64,000 bases of DNA from Bog-473 sp963745665 (GTDB lineage Bacteria; Actinomycetota; Acidimicrobiia; Acidimicrobiales; RAAP-2). Numbering within the stretch: position 1 is the stretch's first letter; the number at the start of each line of letters is the position of its first letter. Location: NCBI GenBank assembly GCA_963745665.1, contig CAVUYE010000002.1, positions 2,294,001-2,358,000 of the forward strand. Direction: 5' to 3'. The position numbers and the translations under genes were made by a program. The notes beneath the pieces were generated by a model that searched no databases, had not been told where the DNA came from, and was given only the letters and a program-made list of their open reading frames with translations. Shown here piece after piece: positions 44,165 through 54,553 of this stretch.

Positions 44165-44182
44165 GGCCCGCCGCGGCGGGCC
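44165..44182 (-). terminator. Hairpin terminator after the second repeat protein
   Basis: An 8-bp perfect stem GGCCCGCC with loop GC and GGCGGGCC lies 19 bp beyond the stop codon at 44201 on the minus strand. There is no T-run. It also separates that gene from the hydantoinase-B promoter. Confidence 0.5.
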
Positions 44183-44200
44183 TCTCCCTCCTCGCCGGAC

Positions 44201-46171
44201 CTACCCCGTCATCCCCACGATCGGGGCGTTCAGGACGATGGAGCCCGTGGAGCCGAGGAAGGGCGGTCCGTTGGTGGTCGGGTAGGTGAAGATGCCGCCG
44301 TCCGACCCGGTCAGGTAGTAGCCCCCCGCCACCGTGGTCATTCCCACGATGGGCTTGTTCAGCTTCATGGAGCCGGTCGAGCCGAAGAAGGGCGGTCCGT
44401 TGGTGGTCGGGTAGGTGAAGATGCCGCCGTCGGTCGCCACCAGGTAGTAGCCGCCCGCGACCGGGGCGGCCATGCCGACCACCGGCTGGTTGAGGGGCAA
44501 CGACCCGGCCGAGCCCAAGAAGGTGGCATCGCCGTAGTTGAAGATGCCGCCGTCGGAGGCGACGAGCCAATAGCCCTTGCCGTCCGGCGTGGCCGCCATG
44601 CCCACGATCGGCTTGTTCAGTTTCAAGCTTCCGGTCGAGCCGTAGAACTGCGCGTCGCCGTAGGAGAAGATCCCGCCGTCCGAGGCGACCAGCCAGTAAC
44701 CCGCCCCATCTGCCGTCATGGCCATCCCCACGACGGGCGCGTTGAGGTGCAACGAGCCGGTCGAGCCGTAGAACTGGGCGCTGCCGTAGTTGAAGATGCC
44801 GCCGTCGGAGGCCACCAGGTCGTAGCCGTCACCGCCGGGCATGACCGCCATGCCGACGACCGGCTTGTTGAGGTGCATACCTCCCGTGGAGCCCAGGAAC
44901 GGAGCGCCGGACCCGTAGTCGAACACCCCGCCGTCGGAGGCCACGAAGCGGTAGCCAGAGCGGGCGATCGGGGCGGCCATGGCGAACGCAGAGAAGCTGG
45001 CGAGCGTGGGCCGCTCGTTGCCGACCGCGACGCAGGACCAGTCCGTCACGCAGGACTCGCCGGCGAGGTTGGTCTGCGCCACACCGTTCGGCGTGGCGGG
45101 AACGATCGACCACGTGGTGCCGTTCCAGGTGAGGGCCGAGCTGGCGGGCGAGGGAGCCGAGGCGGCGGCGGCCGAGCCGACCGCGCTGCACGTCGTGGCA
45201 CTGAAGCAGTCGACGCCGGTCAGGAACTGGTTCTCCGTGGCCGAGGTGTCCGGCACGTTGGCCGTCAGCGACCACTGCGTACCGTTCCACGACGCAATGA
45301 GGTTCTGGGAGAGGGGCCCGGCCAGGTTGACCTGGCCGACCGCCTGGCAGAAGGAGACGCCCGCGCACGAAACCGAGCTCAGTTGGCTGCCAACGCCTGT
45401 CGAAGGCTGTGGCATCGTCTGCGTCGTCCAGGCGGTGCCGTTCCAGAGCTCGCCGAAGGACGTCGCCGCATTGTTCTGCGTGCCGCCGTAGCCGACCGCG
45501 ACGCACCAGCTGGCGCTGACGCAGTCCATGCCAGAAGCGACGAGCGTGGGAGCGCTGGCGGTGACCGTCGGCGCGGCCGCGGCCGTCGCCGTCAGGACGG
45601 TCCCGTTCCACTGGTTCCCGAAGAGCGTGTTCACCGCAGCGACGGAGGCGGTGCCGAGGACCTCGCACGTCGTGGCGGACACGCACGACACCGACGAGAG
45701 GATGGTGCTGGTGCTGCCGGACGGAGCAGCGGCGGTGGCGAACGACCACGACGTGCCGTTCCAGGTCTCGGCGACGGCCGGCCCCGTACCGGTCTGCCCC
45801 ACGGCCAGGCAGAAGGTGGTGCCCACGCACGATACCGAGTTCAGGATGTCCCCGGTGGTTGCCGGCGCGTCCACGCTGGGCACCACCTTCCAGGTCGTGC
45901 CGTTCCACTGCTCAATGAGGGTGCCCCCTCCCGCACCGGTGTTCTCCGTGCCCACCGCCACGCAGAAGGTCGAGGTCGTGCAGGAGACGTCGTTCAGCGT
46001 GTTGAAGCCCGACCCCGCCGCCGCGTTGAAGTTCGTCCAGTTCGTGGCGGACACCGTCGGCGGGCTGGTGATGGTGCCGGCCGCCGAGGCGGCGGGTGGT
46101 GGCGCCACCCCGGCGAAAACGGCCCAGAGGGCGCTAGCCAGGAAGACAGTCAGAACGGAAGTGCGTCGCAT
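44201..46171 (-). CDS. Secreted repeat protein (Cys-pair repeats plus 6 x ~42-aa repeats)
   Basis: The 656-residue product has a signal peptide (MRRTSVLTVFLASALWAVFAG, cleavage near AASA). About 360 residues follow with units of the type LNDVSCTTSTFCVAVG...WNGTTW, each with a Cys pair, like propeller blades. Six C-terminal units begin GYRFVAS, GYDLVAS, GYWLVAS (twice), GYYLVAT and GYYLTGS, with DGGIF and PVVGM cores. The last two carry a TYPTTNGPP insertion. It is a shorter relative of the protein at 21641, lacking the Ig-like domain. Likely exported; function unknown. Confidence 0.8.
   Translation of the reverse strand: MRRTSVLTVFLASALWAVFAGVAPPPAASAAGTITSPPTVSATNWTNFNAAAGSGFNTLNDVSCTTSTFCVAVGTENTGAGGGTLIEQWNGTTWKVVPSVDAPATTGDILNSVSCVGTTFCLAVGQTGTGPAVAETWNGTSWSFATAAAPSGSTSTILSSVSCVSATTCEVLGTASVAAVNTLFGNQWNGTVLTATAAAAPTVTASAPTLVASGMDCVSASWCVAVGYGGTQNNAATSFGELWNGTAWTTQTMPQPSTGVGSQLSSVSCAGVSFCQAVGQVNLAGPLSQNLIASWNGTQWSLTANVPDTSATENQFLTGVDCFSATTCSAVGSAAAASAPSPASSALTWNGTTWSIVPATPNGVAQTNLAGESCVTDWSCVAVGNERPTLASFSAFAMAAPIARSGYRFVASDGGVFDYGSGAPFLGSTGGMHLNKPVVGMAVMPGGDGYDLVASDGGIFNYGSAQFYGSTGSLHLNAPVVGMAMTADGAGYWLVASDGGIFSYGDAQFYGSTGSLKLNKPIVGMAATPDGKGYWLVASDGGIFNYGDATFLGSAGSLPLNQPVVGMAAPVAGGYYLVATDGGIFTYPTTNGPPFFGSTGSMKLNKPIVGMTTVAGGYYLTGSDGGIFTYPTTNGPPFLGSTGSIVLNAPIVGMTG
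44204..44965 (-). repeat. Six tandem ~126-bp repeats coding 42-residue units
   Basis: In-frame array at the 3' end of the preceding gene. Units 2-4 are closest to each other and to those at 23872-24627. Units 5 and 6 are nearly identical to each other, including the 6-residue insertion, which points to a local duplication. Confidence 0.8.
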
Positions 46172-46267
46172 GCAGGCTCCTTACCCCGATGTTCCCGACC
46201 TCACCCCACCAGCAGAGTAGGTGGAGGCTCTGCAGGTGTCGAGGACTTTCGCGCACGCCCGTTGCAC

Positions 46268-47008
46268 TCAGGCCGTGGCGACCACCACCAATTCCCAGCT
46301 ATCCAGCTCGAGCGGGCCGCCGCCGCCCGCCCGGAATTCGACGTCACGGAAGCCGGCGGCCTCGAGCCAGGCCACCCACTCGGGGGGTGTCGGCAATCGG
46401 ACGAAGTAAGAGGCGCGACGGAGCACACCCGCCCGGTACGCGGTGCGCTCTATCACCATTCGCCCCTGCGTTGGATCGAAGACAGAGACCTCGAACATGG
46501 CGTCGTCACCGCGTTGGACGACCACCGCATCGGGCGCCGGGGTGAAGTGCCGCACGGCACCGTCGTGGTGCATCGTGTCGATCGCCACCTTGCCGCCCGC
46601 TCGGAGCACGCGGTGGAACTCACGGAGAACTCGGTGGCAGTCCGCGTCCTCGTAGTACCCGAACGAGTTCAACCAGCAGACGACCGCATCGAACGGGCCG
46701 TCGACGGGCAGGGACCGCATGTCTCCCTGCAGGTAGGTCGCGCCGCCGGGCCGCAGGTGGGGATCCGCCCGCGCCTGTTCGACATAGGCCGGCGTGAGAT
46801 CGACACCCGTCACCTCCATTCCGGCCGCGGCCATTCGACGGGCGATGCGCCCATGGCCACACGGCACATCGAGGATGCGGGAGCCGCCGGGCAGCTCGAG
46901 CAGGCCCAGGATCTCGGCCGTGTCGGCGTCCGAGTGCGCGTCGTCGATCGACTCCTCGTAGAAGTAGGGGTAGTCGTCGCTGAAGGTTGCCTCCATGTCG
47001 AACGTCAT
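46268..47008 (-). CDS. Class I SAM-dependent methyltransferase
   Basis: The 246-residue product has motif I ILDVPCGHGRIARRMAAAG, motif II VTGVDLTPAYVEQAR, GDMRSLPVDGPFDAVVCWLNSFGYYED and a later LREFHRVLRAGGKVAIDTM. This is the UbiE/Methyltransf_25-like core. The substrate is unknown. The start is the ATG at 47008; a second ATG four codons in (MEATFSDDY) is also possible. It is divergent from the thioesterase-like gene with only a 32-bp gap, so the promoters must be very short or the transcripts leaderless. Confidence 0.88.
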   Translation of the reverse strand: MTFDMEATFSDDYPYFYEESIDDAHSDADTAEILGLLELPGGSRILDVPCGHGRIARRMAAAGMEVTGVDLTPAYVEQARADPHLRPGGATYLQGDMRSLPVDGPFDAVVCWLNSFGYYEDADCHRVLREFHRVLRAGGKVAIDTMHHDGAVRHFTPAPDAVVVQRGDDAMFEVSVFDPTQGRMVIERTAYRAGVLRRASYFVRLPTPPEWVAWLEAAGFRDVEFRAGGGGPLELDSWELVVVATA

Positions 47009-47040
47009 GCGCCATCATCGCCGCCACTAGGGTCGCCCGC

Positions 47041-47889
47041 ATGCCCGAGCCCGACGATCTGTCGTTCGACGCGGTCACGGCGCTGCAGGAGACCGAGGAT
47101 CCCCACCTCTTCGGAGCTGGCATCCACCCCCTGTGGGCCGTCGGTGACAAGGCCAACGGCGGCTATCTGCTGGCCATGCTCGGGCGGGCCGCCCGCATTA
47201 CGGCCCGGCGCCACGGTGGGAGGGACTGGGAGGTCCTCTCTTCTTCGGTCACGTACCTCCGGGCACCCAGTTCAGGCCATGCGCTTGTGCGCACGACGCT
47301 GCTGCGCAGCGGCCGGACGGCCGGCCACGTACGGGCCGTCCTGGCCCAAGGGGACGCCGACATCGTCGACGCGGTGTTCGTCCTGGGTGAACTTCTGGCC
47401 GAGACAGCTGTCCGCTACGACGGAACCGAGCCCTTCGTGGCACCAAATCCCGAGGAGTGCGTCCGCCTGACGCCGCAGATCCCGACCGGGGTCTACGTCG
47501 GCATCCTGGACGTGCTCGACCTCAGGCTCGACCCGGCCACGCTGCCGTTCGCCACGAGTCCCTCCCCAGCCCCAACGAAGGCTGAGCTGCGGGGTTGGAC
47601 GCGCTTCGCCGATGGGCGCCCCCCCGATGCCCTCTCGCTGCTCTTCCTGGCCGATGCCATACCGCCGGCCACCCTCATGATCGGCTCCACGGGCTGGGTG
47701 CCCACCCTGCAGATGTCCGCCTACGTGCGGGCACGTCCGGCACCGGGCTGGCTCGCCATCCGCATGACAGCCGGCCTGGTCGCCGACGGGATGGTCGACG
47801 AGACATGCCATCTCTGGGACAGCGGCGGCCGCATGGTCGGGCAGTCCACACAGCTGGCCCGGCTCCGCTTCCCCGACGACAGCACGTAG
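47041..47889 (+). CDS. Acyl-CoA thioesterase-like double-hotdog protein
   Basis: The 282-residue product has the N-terminal hotdog pattern HPLWAVGDKANGGYLLAMLGRAA and SSSVTYLRAPSSGHALVRTTLLRSGRTAGHVRAVLAQGD. The second hotdog is PDALSLLFLADAIPPATLMIGSTGWVPTLQMSAYVRARP, with the final DETCHLWDSGGRMVGQSTQLARLR. It belongs with the TesB-like thioesterases of Actinobacteria, which hydrolyse acyl-CoAs. The ATG at 47041 fits the family start. It is divergent from the methyltransferase. Confidence 0.8.
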   Translation: MPEPDDLSFDAVTALQETEDPHLFGAGIHPLWAVGDKANGGYLLAMLGRAARITARRHGGRDWEVLSSSVTYLRAPSSGHALVRTTLLRSGRTAGHVRAVLAQGDADIVDAVFVLGELLAETAVRYDGTEPFVAPNPEECVRLTPQIPTGVYVGILDVLDLRLDPATLPFATSPSPAPTKAELRGWTRFADGRPPDALSLLFLADAIPPATLMIGSTGWVPTLQMSAYVRARPAPGWLAIRMTAGLVADGMVDETCHLWDSGGRMVGQSTQLARLRFPDDST

Positions 47890-47949
47890 GGGGGCCCGGC
47901 GAGTCCGCCTGCTCGGCCAGTCGGCGGGCGCGGCCTCCCCTTGTGCGCG

Positions 47950-48084
47950 TCAGGCCGCCTCGTCGTCGTCCTCTTCGTCGGCGTCCTCGTCGTCGTCTGC
48001 CTCGTAACAGTCCCAGGAGCAGTACCCCGCCAGGCGTGGCGACGCCGGGTGGAAACGGCAGCGCGGGCACAGCTGCGTGGTCAT
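47950..48084 (-). CDS. Tiny zinc-ribbon protein with poly-acidic tail
   Basis: The 44-residue product from the ATG at 48084 (AGAGAGG five bases upstream) contains CPRC and CSWDC, four Cys in all suited to one zinc. It ends with a run of Asp/Glu (EADDDEDADEEDDDEAA). A start at 48120 would add 12 residues (MQTIENSQERGI). The shape, a zinc knuckle plus acidic tail, resembles small RNA-polymerase- or ribosome-binding proteins, but I do not recognise a family. Confidence 0.6.
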   Translation of the reverse strand: MTTQLCPRCRFHPASPRLAGYCSWDCYEADDDEDADEEDDDEAA

Positions 48085-48163
48085 GATGCCTCTCTCTTGT
48101 GAGTTCTCGATCGTCTGCATGGTCGTGTGTCCTGCCGATTCCTTCGTCTTCGCCCCTGAACGC

Positions 48164-48194
48164 AAAAGAGCCGCTTCCCGTTGGGAAGCGGCTC
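48164..48194 (-). terminator. Rho-independent terminator
   Basis: A perfect 12-bp stem (48168-48179 with 48183-48194; 3-nt loop) reads on the minus strand as GAGCCGCTTCCC, AAC, GGGAAGCGGCTC followed by TTTT (48164-48167). It is the only classical T-run terminator noticed in the window and ends the small unit that begins near 48372. Confidence 0.85.
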
Positions 48195-48221
48195 CTCGAC
48201 GTCGGGACTGGAAAGAGTCCT

Positions 48222-48368
48222 CTACGGCGTCGGTGCCACCTCCCTGTTGCTCAGCTTGGGGATCCCACAGATCTGTACTTCGGACATGGCGAGGCGCGAC
48301 TGCCCGAGGGAGTTGCCACCCTGTTGGGACCGGCAGAGTCGACCCTGCATCGCGTTGTGGTTCGTCAT
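48222..48368 (-). CDS. 48-residue peptide gene, possibly leaderless (or small RNA)
   Basis: ATG 48368 to TAG 48222 codes for MTNHNAMQGRLC...SNREVAPTP. About four in five third codon positions are G or C, as in real genes here. A TATACT box ends ten bases before the ATG, so the transcript would start almost at the ATG. A strong terminator follows 28 bp after the stop. The transcript (about 200 nt) might instead be a structured small RNA. No relatives recognised. Confidence 0.5.
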   Translation of the reverse strand: MTNHNAMQGRLCRSQQGGNSLGQSRLAMSEVQICGIPKLSNREVAPTP

Positions 48369-48377
48369 GATGCGTTC

Positions 48378-48383
48378 AGTATA
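48378..48383 (-). promoter_or_regulatory. -10 promoter box of the small unit
   Basis: TATACT on the minus strand is a near-perfect sigma-70-type -10 element in a very G+C-rich setting. No clear -35 hexamer is present 17 bases upstream. It implies transcription starting near 48371, a few bases before the ATG at 48368. Confidence 0.55.
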
Positions 48384-48514
48384 CGAGCAGCCGTTGTGGT
48401 CCTCGCGCACGCGGCGAAAGATCGGGCAGAGTTCATAAAGGCGTCACATGCAAGGAGGAGAGCCGCGTCGCGTGCGGCTCGGTGGTGGCCCGCTCGGGGA
48501 AGGGTTCCCCAGGG

Positions 48515-50044
48515 TCAGGCGGGCGTGCCGGCCACGCGGGCCCGCAGCTCGGGTTTGACGACCTTGCCGGTCGGATTCCGGGGCAGCTCGTCGATGAAGA
48601 CGAACTGGCGCGGCACCTTGTAGTCGGCCAGGTATTCGAGCCCGAAGACGCGCAGCTCCTCGCCGTCCGCCTCGGCACCGGGGTGGAGGACGACGAAGGC
48701 CACCAGGTCCTCGCCGAGCACAGGGTGGGGTGCACCGACGACGGCGACCTCCTTCACGGCCGCATGCTGCACCAGGGCGTGCTCGACGTCGGTGGCGTGC
48801 ACGTTGTTGCCACCACGGATGATGACGTCCTTGGAGCGGCCGACGATGTAGAGGTAGCCGTCCGCATCGAGCTTGCCCAGGTCACCGGTGACAAGCCAGC
48901 CGTCCCGCCACATCTCGGCCGTCGCCTCGGGGTCCTCGAAGTACTCGCGCTGGCGGCCGGGCATCTGCAGCCGTACCTCGCCCACCGTGTCGGCAGGTAA
49001 CTCCCGGCCGTGCTCGTCGACGATGCGCACCACCGCGGGTGGCGCGATCTGGCCCACTGAGCCGGGACGCTTGACCGCCTCGCCCTTGGGCATGACGCAG
49101 TAGGCCGAGCCGGCCTCGGTCATGCCGTAATTGTTCGACACCAGGGCGTCAGGCATCTTCTCCTGCAGGCGCTCGAGCACGAAGGGCGCCAGCGGGGCGC
49201 TGCCCACAGAGCACATCTGCACGGAAGAGAGGTCGGCGTCGGCGAAGCGCGGGTGGTCGATGAGCAGATGGGCCATGGTGGGGACGAGGAAGACGGCCAT
49301 AGGGCGCTCCTCCTCGACCACCCGCAGCCAGCGGTCGGCGTCGAAGCGGGGCTGGTAGATCACCTGCAGGCCGAGCTTCATGGGCGTGTATACGAGGGCG
49401 ATGCCGGCGAAGGTGAAGAGCGGGCTGGCGTGCACCCATCCGGCGCCGCTCCAGTTGGGTTCGACGGCGCCGATCATGGCGCCGTTGGAGTGACGGACCG
49501 CCACGCCCTTGGGACGGCCGGTTGTCCCCGAGGTATAGAGGATGTCGGCCAGGTCCTCGGACACGCGGGGCACCTGGAACGAAGTGCGGTCCCCGGATGT
49601 GACCTCCTGCCACGCGAGAGGCGGGACCGGGCTGTCCGGCGGAGGCGTCCCGCCCTCCGCGCCCGCGTCGATCAGGGCGACGAGGCGGCCCGCCCCGATC
49701 TCGCCGTCGCTGCGCAGCAGGTCGCCGTCTGCCACCACAGCAGTGGCGCCCGAGTGCTCGAGCATGTGGGCCACCTCGGCCGGAGCCAGGCGGGGGTTCA
49801 TCGGGACGGCCACGCCGCCAGCCCGGTGGGCGGCCGAGTACGAGACGAGCCAGCGCAGTGCCAGTTCGGGTCGCAGGTGGATGCCGACGCGGGCGCCGGG
49901 CTCGAGGCCGGCGTCGACCAGCCGGCGGGCCATGGCGTTGGCCGCGCCGTCCCACTCGGCGAAGGTCATGGACCCGACATCGACCACAGCGAAGGCCGTC
50001 CGGTCGCCGAACTCCTCGGCCATGCGGGTCAGGTGGTCGTCCAT
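48515..50044 (-). CDS. AMP-dependent acyl-CoA synthetase/ligase
   Basis: The product has about 509 residues; ATG 50044 is preferred, with TTG and GTG options 6-12 bases upstream. It activates a carboxylic acid to acyl-AMP and then acyl-CoA. Core motifs are DILYTSGTTGRPKGVAVRH, NNYGMTEAG, the GWLVTGDLGKLDADGYLYIVGR hinge, and the catalytic Lys in LPRNPTGKVVK. The size fits medium/long-chain or aromatic acid ligases. It lies alone on its strand; the start of the pathway for which the window's dehydrogenases, hydratases and thiolases provide later steps. Confidence 0.9.
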   Translation of the reverse strand: MDDHLTRMAEEFGDRTAFAVVDVGSMTFAEWDGAANAMARRLVDAGLEPGARVGIHLRPELALRWLVSYSAAHRAGGVAVPMNPRLAPAEVAHMLEHSGATAVVADGDLLRSDGEIGAGRLVALIDAGAEGGTPPPDSPVPPLAWQEVTSGDRTSFQVPRVSEDLADILYTSGTTGRPKGVAVRHSNGAMIGAVEPNWSGAGWVHASPLFTFAGIALVYTPMKLGLQVIYQPRFDADRWLRVVEEERPMAVFLVPTMAHLLIDHPRFADADLSSVQMCSVGSAPLAPFVLERLQEKMPDALVSNNYGMTEAGSAYCVMPKGEAVKRPGSVGQIAPPAVVRIVDEHGRELPADTVGEVRLQMPGRQREYFEDPEATAEMWRDGWLVTGDLGKLDADGYLYIVGRSKDVIIRGGNNVHATDVEHALVQHAAVKEVAVVGAPHPVLGEDLVAFVVLHPGAEADGEELRVFGLEYLADYKVPRQFVFIDELPRNPTGKVVKPELRARVAGTPA

Positions 50045-50122
50045 CAACACGGGCAAGACGGTAACCGATGCGGTCGTTGTCGGCGGAATCGGCGGTCAGT
50101 GCTCCGACGTCGCGACGTCCGT

Positions 50123-50596
50123 CTAGACGTCCACGCTGTACATCAGTGACGCAGCACGAAAATAGTCGTCCGGCTCGATCGGGTTACCCGTCTGGTAGGC
50201 CACGAAGTTCACTGGAAGCCGGTCCGGGTCGTACCCGCGGACCATTTCGACCTTCGAGGCCTCGCTGAACACCTGGCGGTCCCGAAATGCTCCGAACGAT
50301 TGGAGACGCTCTTGCACATGATCGAGCTCGGCCAGCGACCCTACATTGCACGAGAATGTCCGCAGACCGAGAGACCCCTGTCCTCCCCGACGAACCGCGT
50401 GGGCAGACGCCTGAATCAGGTAGATGATCGGCGAGCCGGTCACCTTGCTCCCGAGGGCCGCCACCTGATCATCCCTCCGCAGTTCTTGAATGCTCATCAC
50501 ATCTTGGTAGAAGGAGACTGAACGGTCGAGGTCGCTCACGCTGATCAATTCGGACAGAAGCGACCACCCTGCACCTTCGTCGACCAATCGAACCAC
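50123..50596 (-). CDS. VOC superfamily protein
   Basis: The 157-residue product from GTG 50596 shows the VOC opening LLSELISVSDLDRSVSFYQDVMSIQEL, then GLRTFSCNVGSLAELDHVQERLQSFG and a final RGYDPDRLPVNFVAYQTG. The expected first metal His is replaced by Glu or Ser (LSELISV), so a metal-dependent glyoxalase role is doubtful. It may be a binding protein or an atypical lyase. It is divergent from the DUF35/thiolase unit and shares the intergenic region with operator site F. Confidence 0.7.
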   Translation of the reverse strand: MVRLVDEGAGWSLLSELISVSDLDRSVSFYQDVMSIQELRRDDQVAALGSKVTGSPIIYLIQASAHAVRRGGQGSLGLRTFSCNVGSLAELDHVQERLQSFGAFRDRQVFSEASKVEMVRGYDPDRLPVNFVAYQTGNPIEPDDYFRAASLMYSVDV

Positions 50597-50913
50597 CCCT
50601 TCCGGAGAACTGTGCGCATCGTTGTCGGATCAATCTTATGGGCGAGGCACCAGACGGCATCGGGGAGCCCCGACCGTGTATGCCGTGAGAAGGTCCCGGG
50701 CCTTGTCGGCGTCACCCTGATGCCGGCGACTGGCAAAGGGCGACGAGCGCCGGGCGACATCTCCCCCCCGATGAAAGTTGACGTCGGAGTCAGGTTCGTT
50801 GCAGCATGACCGATCCGCCTCCGGGGTTCACTCCCGGGGGAACCACCATTTCGGATGACACGGTTTGCTTGCCCTGGGGCCAGGCGGCCGGGATCGACCG
50901 AGGAAGAGGCGTC
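50597..50913. other. 317-bp intergenic region with operator site F
   Basis: The region separates the VOC gene (minus) from the DUF35/thiolase unit (plus). Besides the palindrome at 50775-50796, it contains an in-frame upstream ATG (50806) that would extend the DUF35 protein by 36 unlikely residues. No other ORF or RNA was seen. Confidence 0.5.
50775..50796. promoter_or_regulatory. TetR-type operator palindrome (site F)
   Basis: AAGTTGAC, spacer GTCGGA, GTCAGGTT: the right arm equals site A, and the left arm differs at two positions. It lies 117 bp before the DUF35 gene and 178 bp before the divergent VOC gene. Confidence 0.6.
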
Positions 50914-51321
50914 ATGAGCACCGTCCGGTTCGACCTCCCCACCCCGGAGGACGACACCATGGAGTTCTGGGAGGCGGCCAGAGAGGAGCGCCTCCTCATC
51001 AAGCACTGCCTCGAGTGTGACGTCTACTCCTACTACCCCCGTCCGTTCTGCCCGAAATGCTGGAGCGAGCGGGTGGAGTGGCACCAGGCCAGCGGTGAGG
51101 GCACGCTCTACACGTGGTCGGTCATCTACAACAACGACATGCCTCCCTTCCGTGACCGCGTGCCCTACGTTGCCGCCATCGTCGACTTATCCGAAGGGCC
51201 ACGCATGATGACCAACGTGGTCGACTGCCCCTTCGAGGAGCTGCGGGTGGGCATGCCCCTCCGGCTCACGTTCCAGCCCATTTCCGACGAGTTCACGATC
51301 CCCGTCTTCGTGCGGGCCTGA
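50914..51321 (+). CDS. DUF35 OB-fold protein with rubredoxin-like zinc ribbon
   Basis: The product has 135 residues from the ATG at 50914, behind GAGGAAGAGG. The N-terminal helix (EFWEAAREERLLIKH) is followed by a zinc ribbon with Cys32, Cys35, Cys46 and Cys49. An OB domain comes next (GEGTLYTWSVIYNNDMPPFRDRVPYVAAIVDL...RVGMPLRLTFQ). DUF35 proteins pair with thiolase-like enzymes and are needed for their activity on bulky acyl-CoAs. The thiolase gene starts 13 bp downstream, the expected partner. The unit is preceded by operator site F. Confidence 0.9.
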   Translation: MSTVRFDLPTPEDDTMEFWEAAREERLLIKHCLECDVYSYYPRPFCPKCWSERVEWHQASGEGTLYTWSVIYNNDMPPFRDRVPYVAAIVDLSEGPRMMTNVVDCPFEELRVGMPLRLTFQPISDEFTIPVFVRA

Positions 51322-51334
51322 GGAGGCACATCCC

Positions 51335-52522
51335 ATGACCGAAGCCAACGACGCCGTCATCGTCGCCGCCACCCGCACGCCGATCGGGCGCTCCGGTCGC
51401 GCCCTGGCCGGGCTCACCATTGCCGACATCGGCATGCAGACCGTGACCGGTGTCATAGAGGCCGCTGGTCTGGAGGCCGACGACATCGACGACCTGATCC
51501 TCGGTGAGGTCCTGCGCGGCGGTGGCTGCACAGCCCGCTACGTGGCCAACGCTCTCGGACTGCCGCCCGACACGCCGGGCGGCGCGGTGCAGCGCCAGTG
51601 CGCCACCGGGATGATGGCGGTCCAGGAGGCGGCGGCCCACATCCGCTCGGGCATGGCCGACGCCGTGATCGCCGGCGGGATCGACTCCATGACCCGCACC
51701 CCGCTCCTCTTCGAGAAGTCGCCCCGCCCCTTCGGCGGTGTCCAGCAGTTCATGCCACCGAGTCACCCGGACTCCCCCGACGCTCCCAACACCAACATGT
51801 TGATCACCGTCGGCGAGAACACCGCCCGCGAGTGCGGGATCACGCGCCAGGAGTCCGACGACTGGTCGTACCATTCGAACATCCGGGCCGTGCACGCGAC
51901 CGACCAGGGCCGCTTCGAGGACGAGATCGTGCCGGTGACCGTGCCTGCGGGCCGTGGTGAGACCGCGACGGTCAGCGTGGACGAGCACCCGCGCCGCGAC
52001 ACGACGCCCGAGAAGCTGGCCGCGTTGCGCTCGCTCACCGGACCCGACGGCCAGGTCACCGCGGGGAATTCCTCCGGGATCGCCGACGGGGGCGCCGCCC
52101 TCGTGGTGACGTCCCGCGCCTATGCCGAGGCCCACGGTATGGCGCCGCTGGCCACGGTACGGTCGTGGAACTCCTGCGGTATCGAGCCGGCCCGCACCGG
52201 GTTGGCGCCGACCATCTGTGTCCCGCGCGCCCTGAACCGGGCCGGGCTCAGCGAGTCCGACGTCGACCTCGTCGAGATCAACGAGGCCTTCGCCACCATG
52301 GCGGTGGCCTGCTCCCGCAAACTCGGCTTCCCGCACGAGATCGTCAACGTCAACGGCGGGGCGGTCGGGCTGGGACACCCGGTCGGTGCCTCGGGCGCCC
52401 GCATTCTGGTCACGCTGATCCACGAGCTGCGCCGCCGTGGTGGCGGCATCGGGGTCGGGACGCTCTGTGCCGGCGGCGGCATGGGCTCGGCGACCGTGCT
52501 CGAGGTGCACGCGCCGGCCTGA
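51335..52522 (+). CDS. Acetyl-CoA acyltransferase (thiolase)
   Basis: The 395-residue canonical thiolase has Cys89 in VQRQCATGMMAVQEAA, His in GGAVGLGHPVGASG and Cys in GTLCAGGGMGSATV. GGAGG precedes the ATG. In contrast to the thiolase-like protein at 4237 it keeps the full catalytic set. Coupling with the DUF35 gene is unusual for this degradative class and suggests an unusual, bulky substrate. The gene ends 5 bp from the convergent acetyl-CoA synthetase gene. Confidence 0.93.
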   Translation: MTEANDAVIVAATRTPIGRSGRALAGLTIADIGMQTVTGVIEAAGLEADDIDDLILGEVLRGGGCTARYVANALGLPPDTPGGAVQRQCATGMMAVQEAAAHIRSGMADAVIAGGIDSMTRTPLLFEKSPRPFGGVQQFMPPSHPDSPDAPNTNMLITVGENTARECGITRQESDDWSYHSNIRAVHATDQGRFEDEIVPVTVPAGRGETATVSVDEHPRRDTTPEKLAALRSLTGPDGQVTAGNSSGIADGGAALVVTSRAYAEAHGMAPLATVRSWNSCGIEPARTGLAPTICVPRALNRAGLSESDVDLVEINEAFATMAVACSRKLGFPHEIVNVNGGAVGLGHPVGASGARILVTLIHELRRRGGGIGVGTLCAGGGMGSATVLEVHAPA

Positions 52523-52527
52523 CGAGG

Positions 52528-54504
<1,977 letters not shown>

Positions 54505-54553
54505 CGCAGCCTCCTCTCGGGACCGTCCTGCTCGGACGCCGTGCCAGTGATCA

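Noticed and set aside
44114..47470. A 1118-codon plus-strand open frame
   Set aside because: It lies antisense to the secreted repeat protein and the methyltransferase. Its product is Arg/Gly/Val/His-rich without domains, as expected for the opposite strand of a high-G+C gene.
48222..48368. tmRNA, SRP RNA or RNase P RNA
   Set aside because: The transcript lacks the tRNA-like ends of tmRNA, the GGAA/GNAR-type SRP loop sequence and the conserved RNase P core. It is left as a peptide gene or unknown small RNA.
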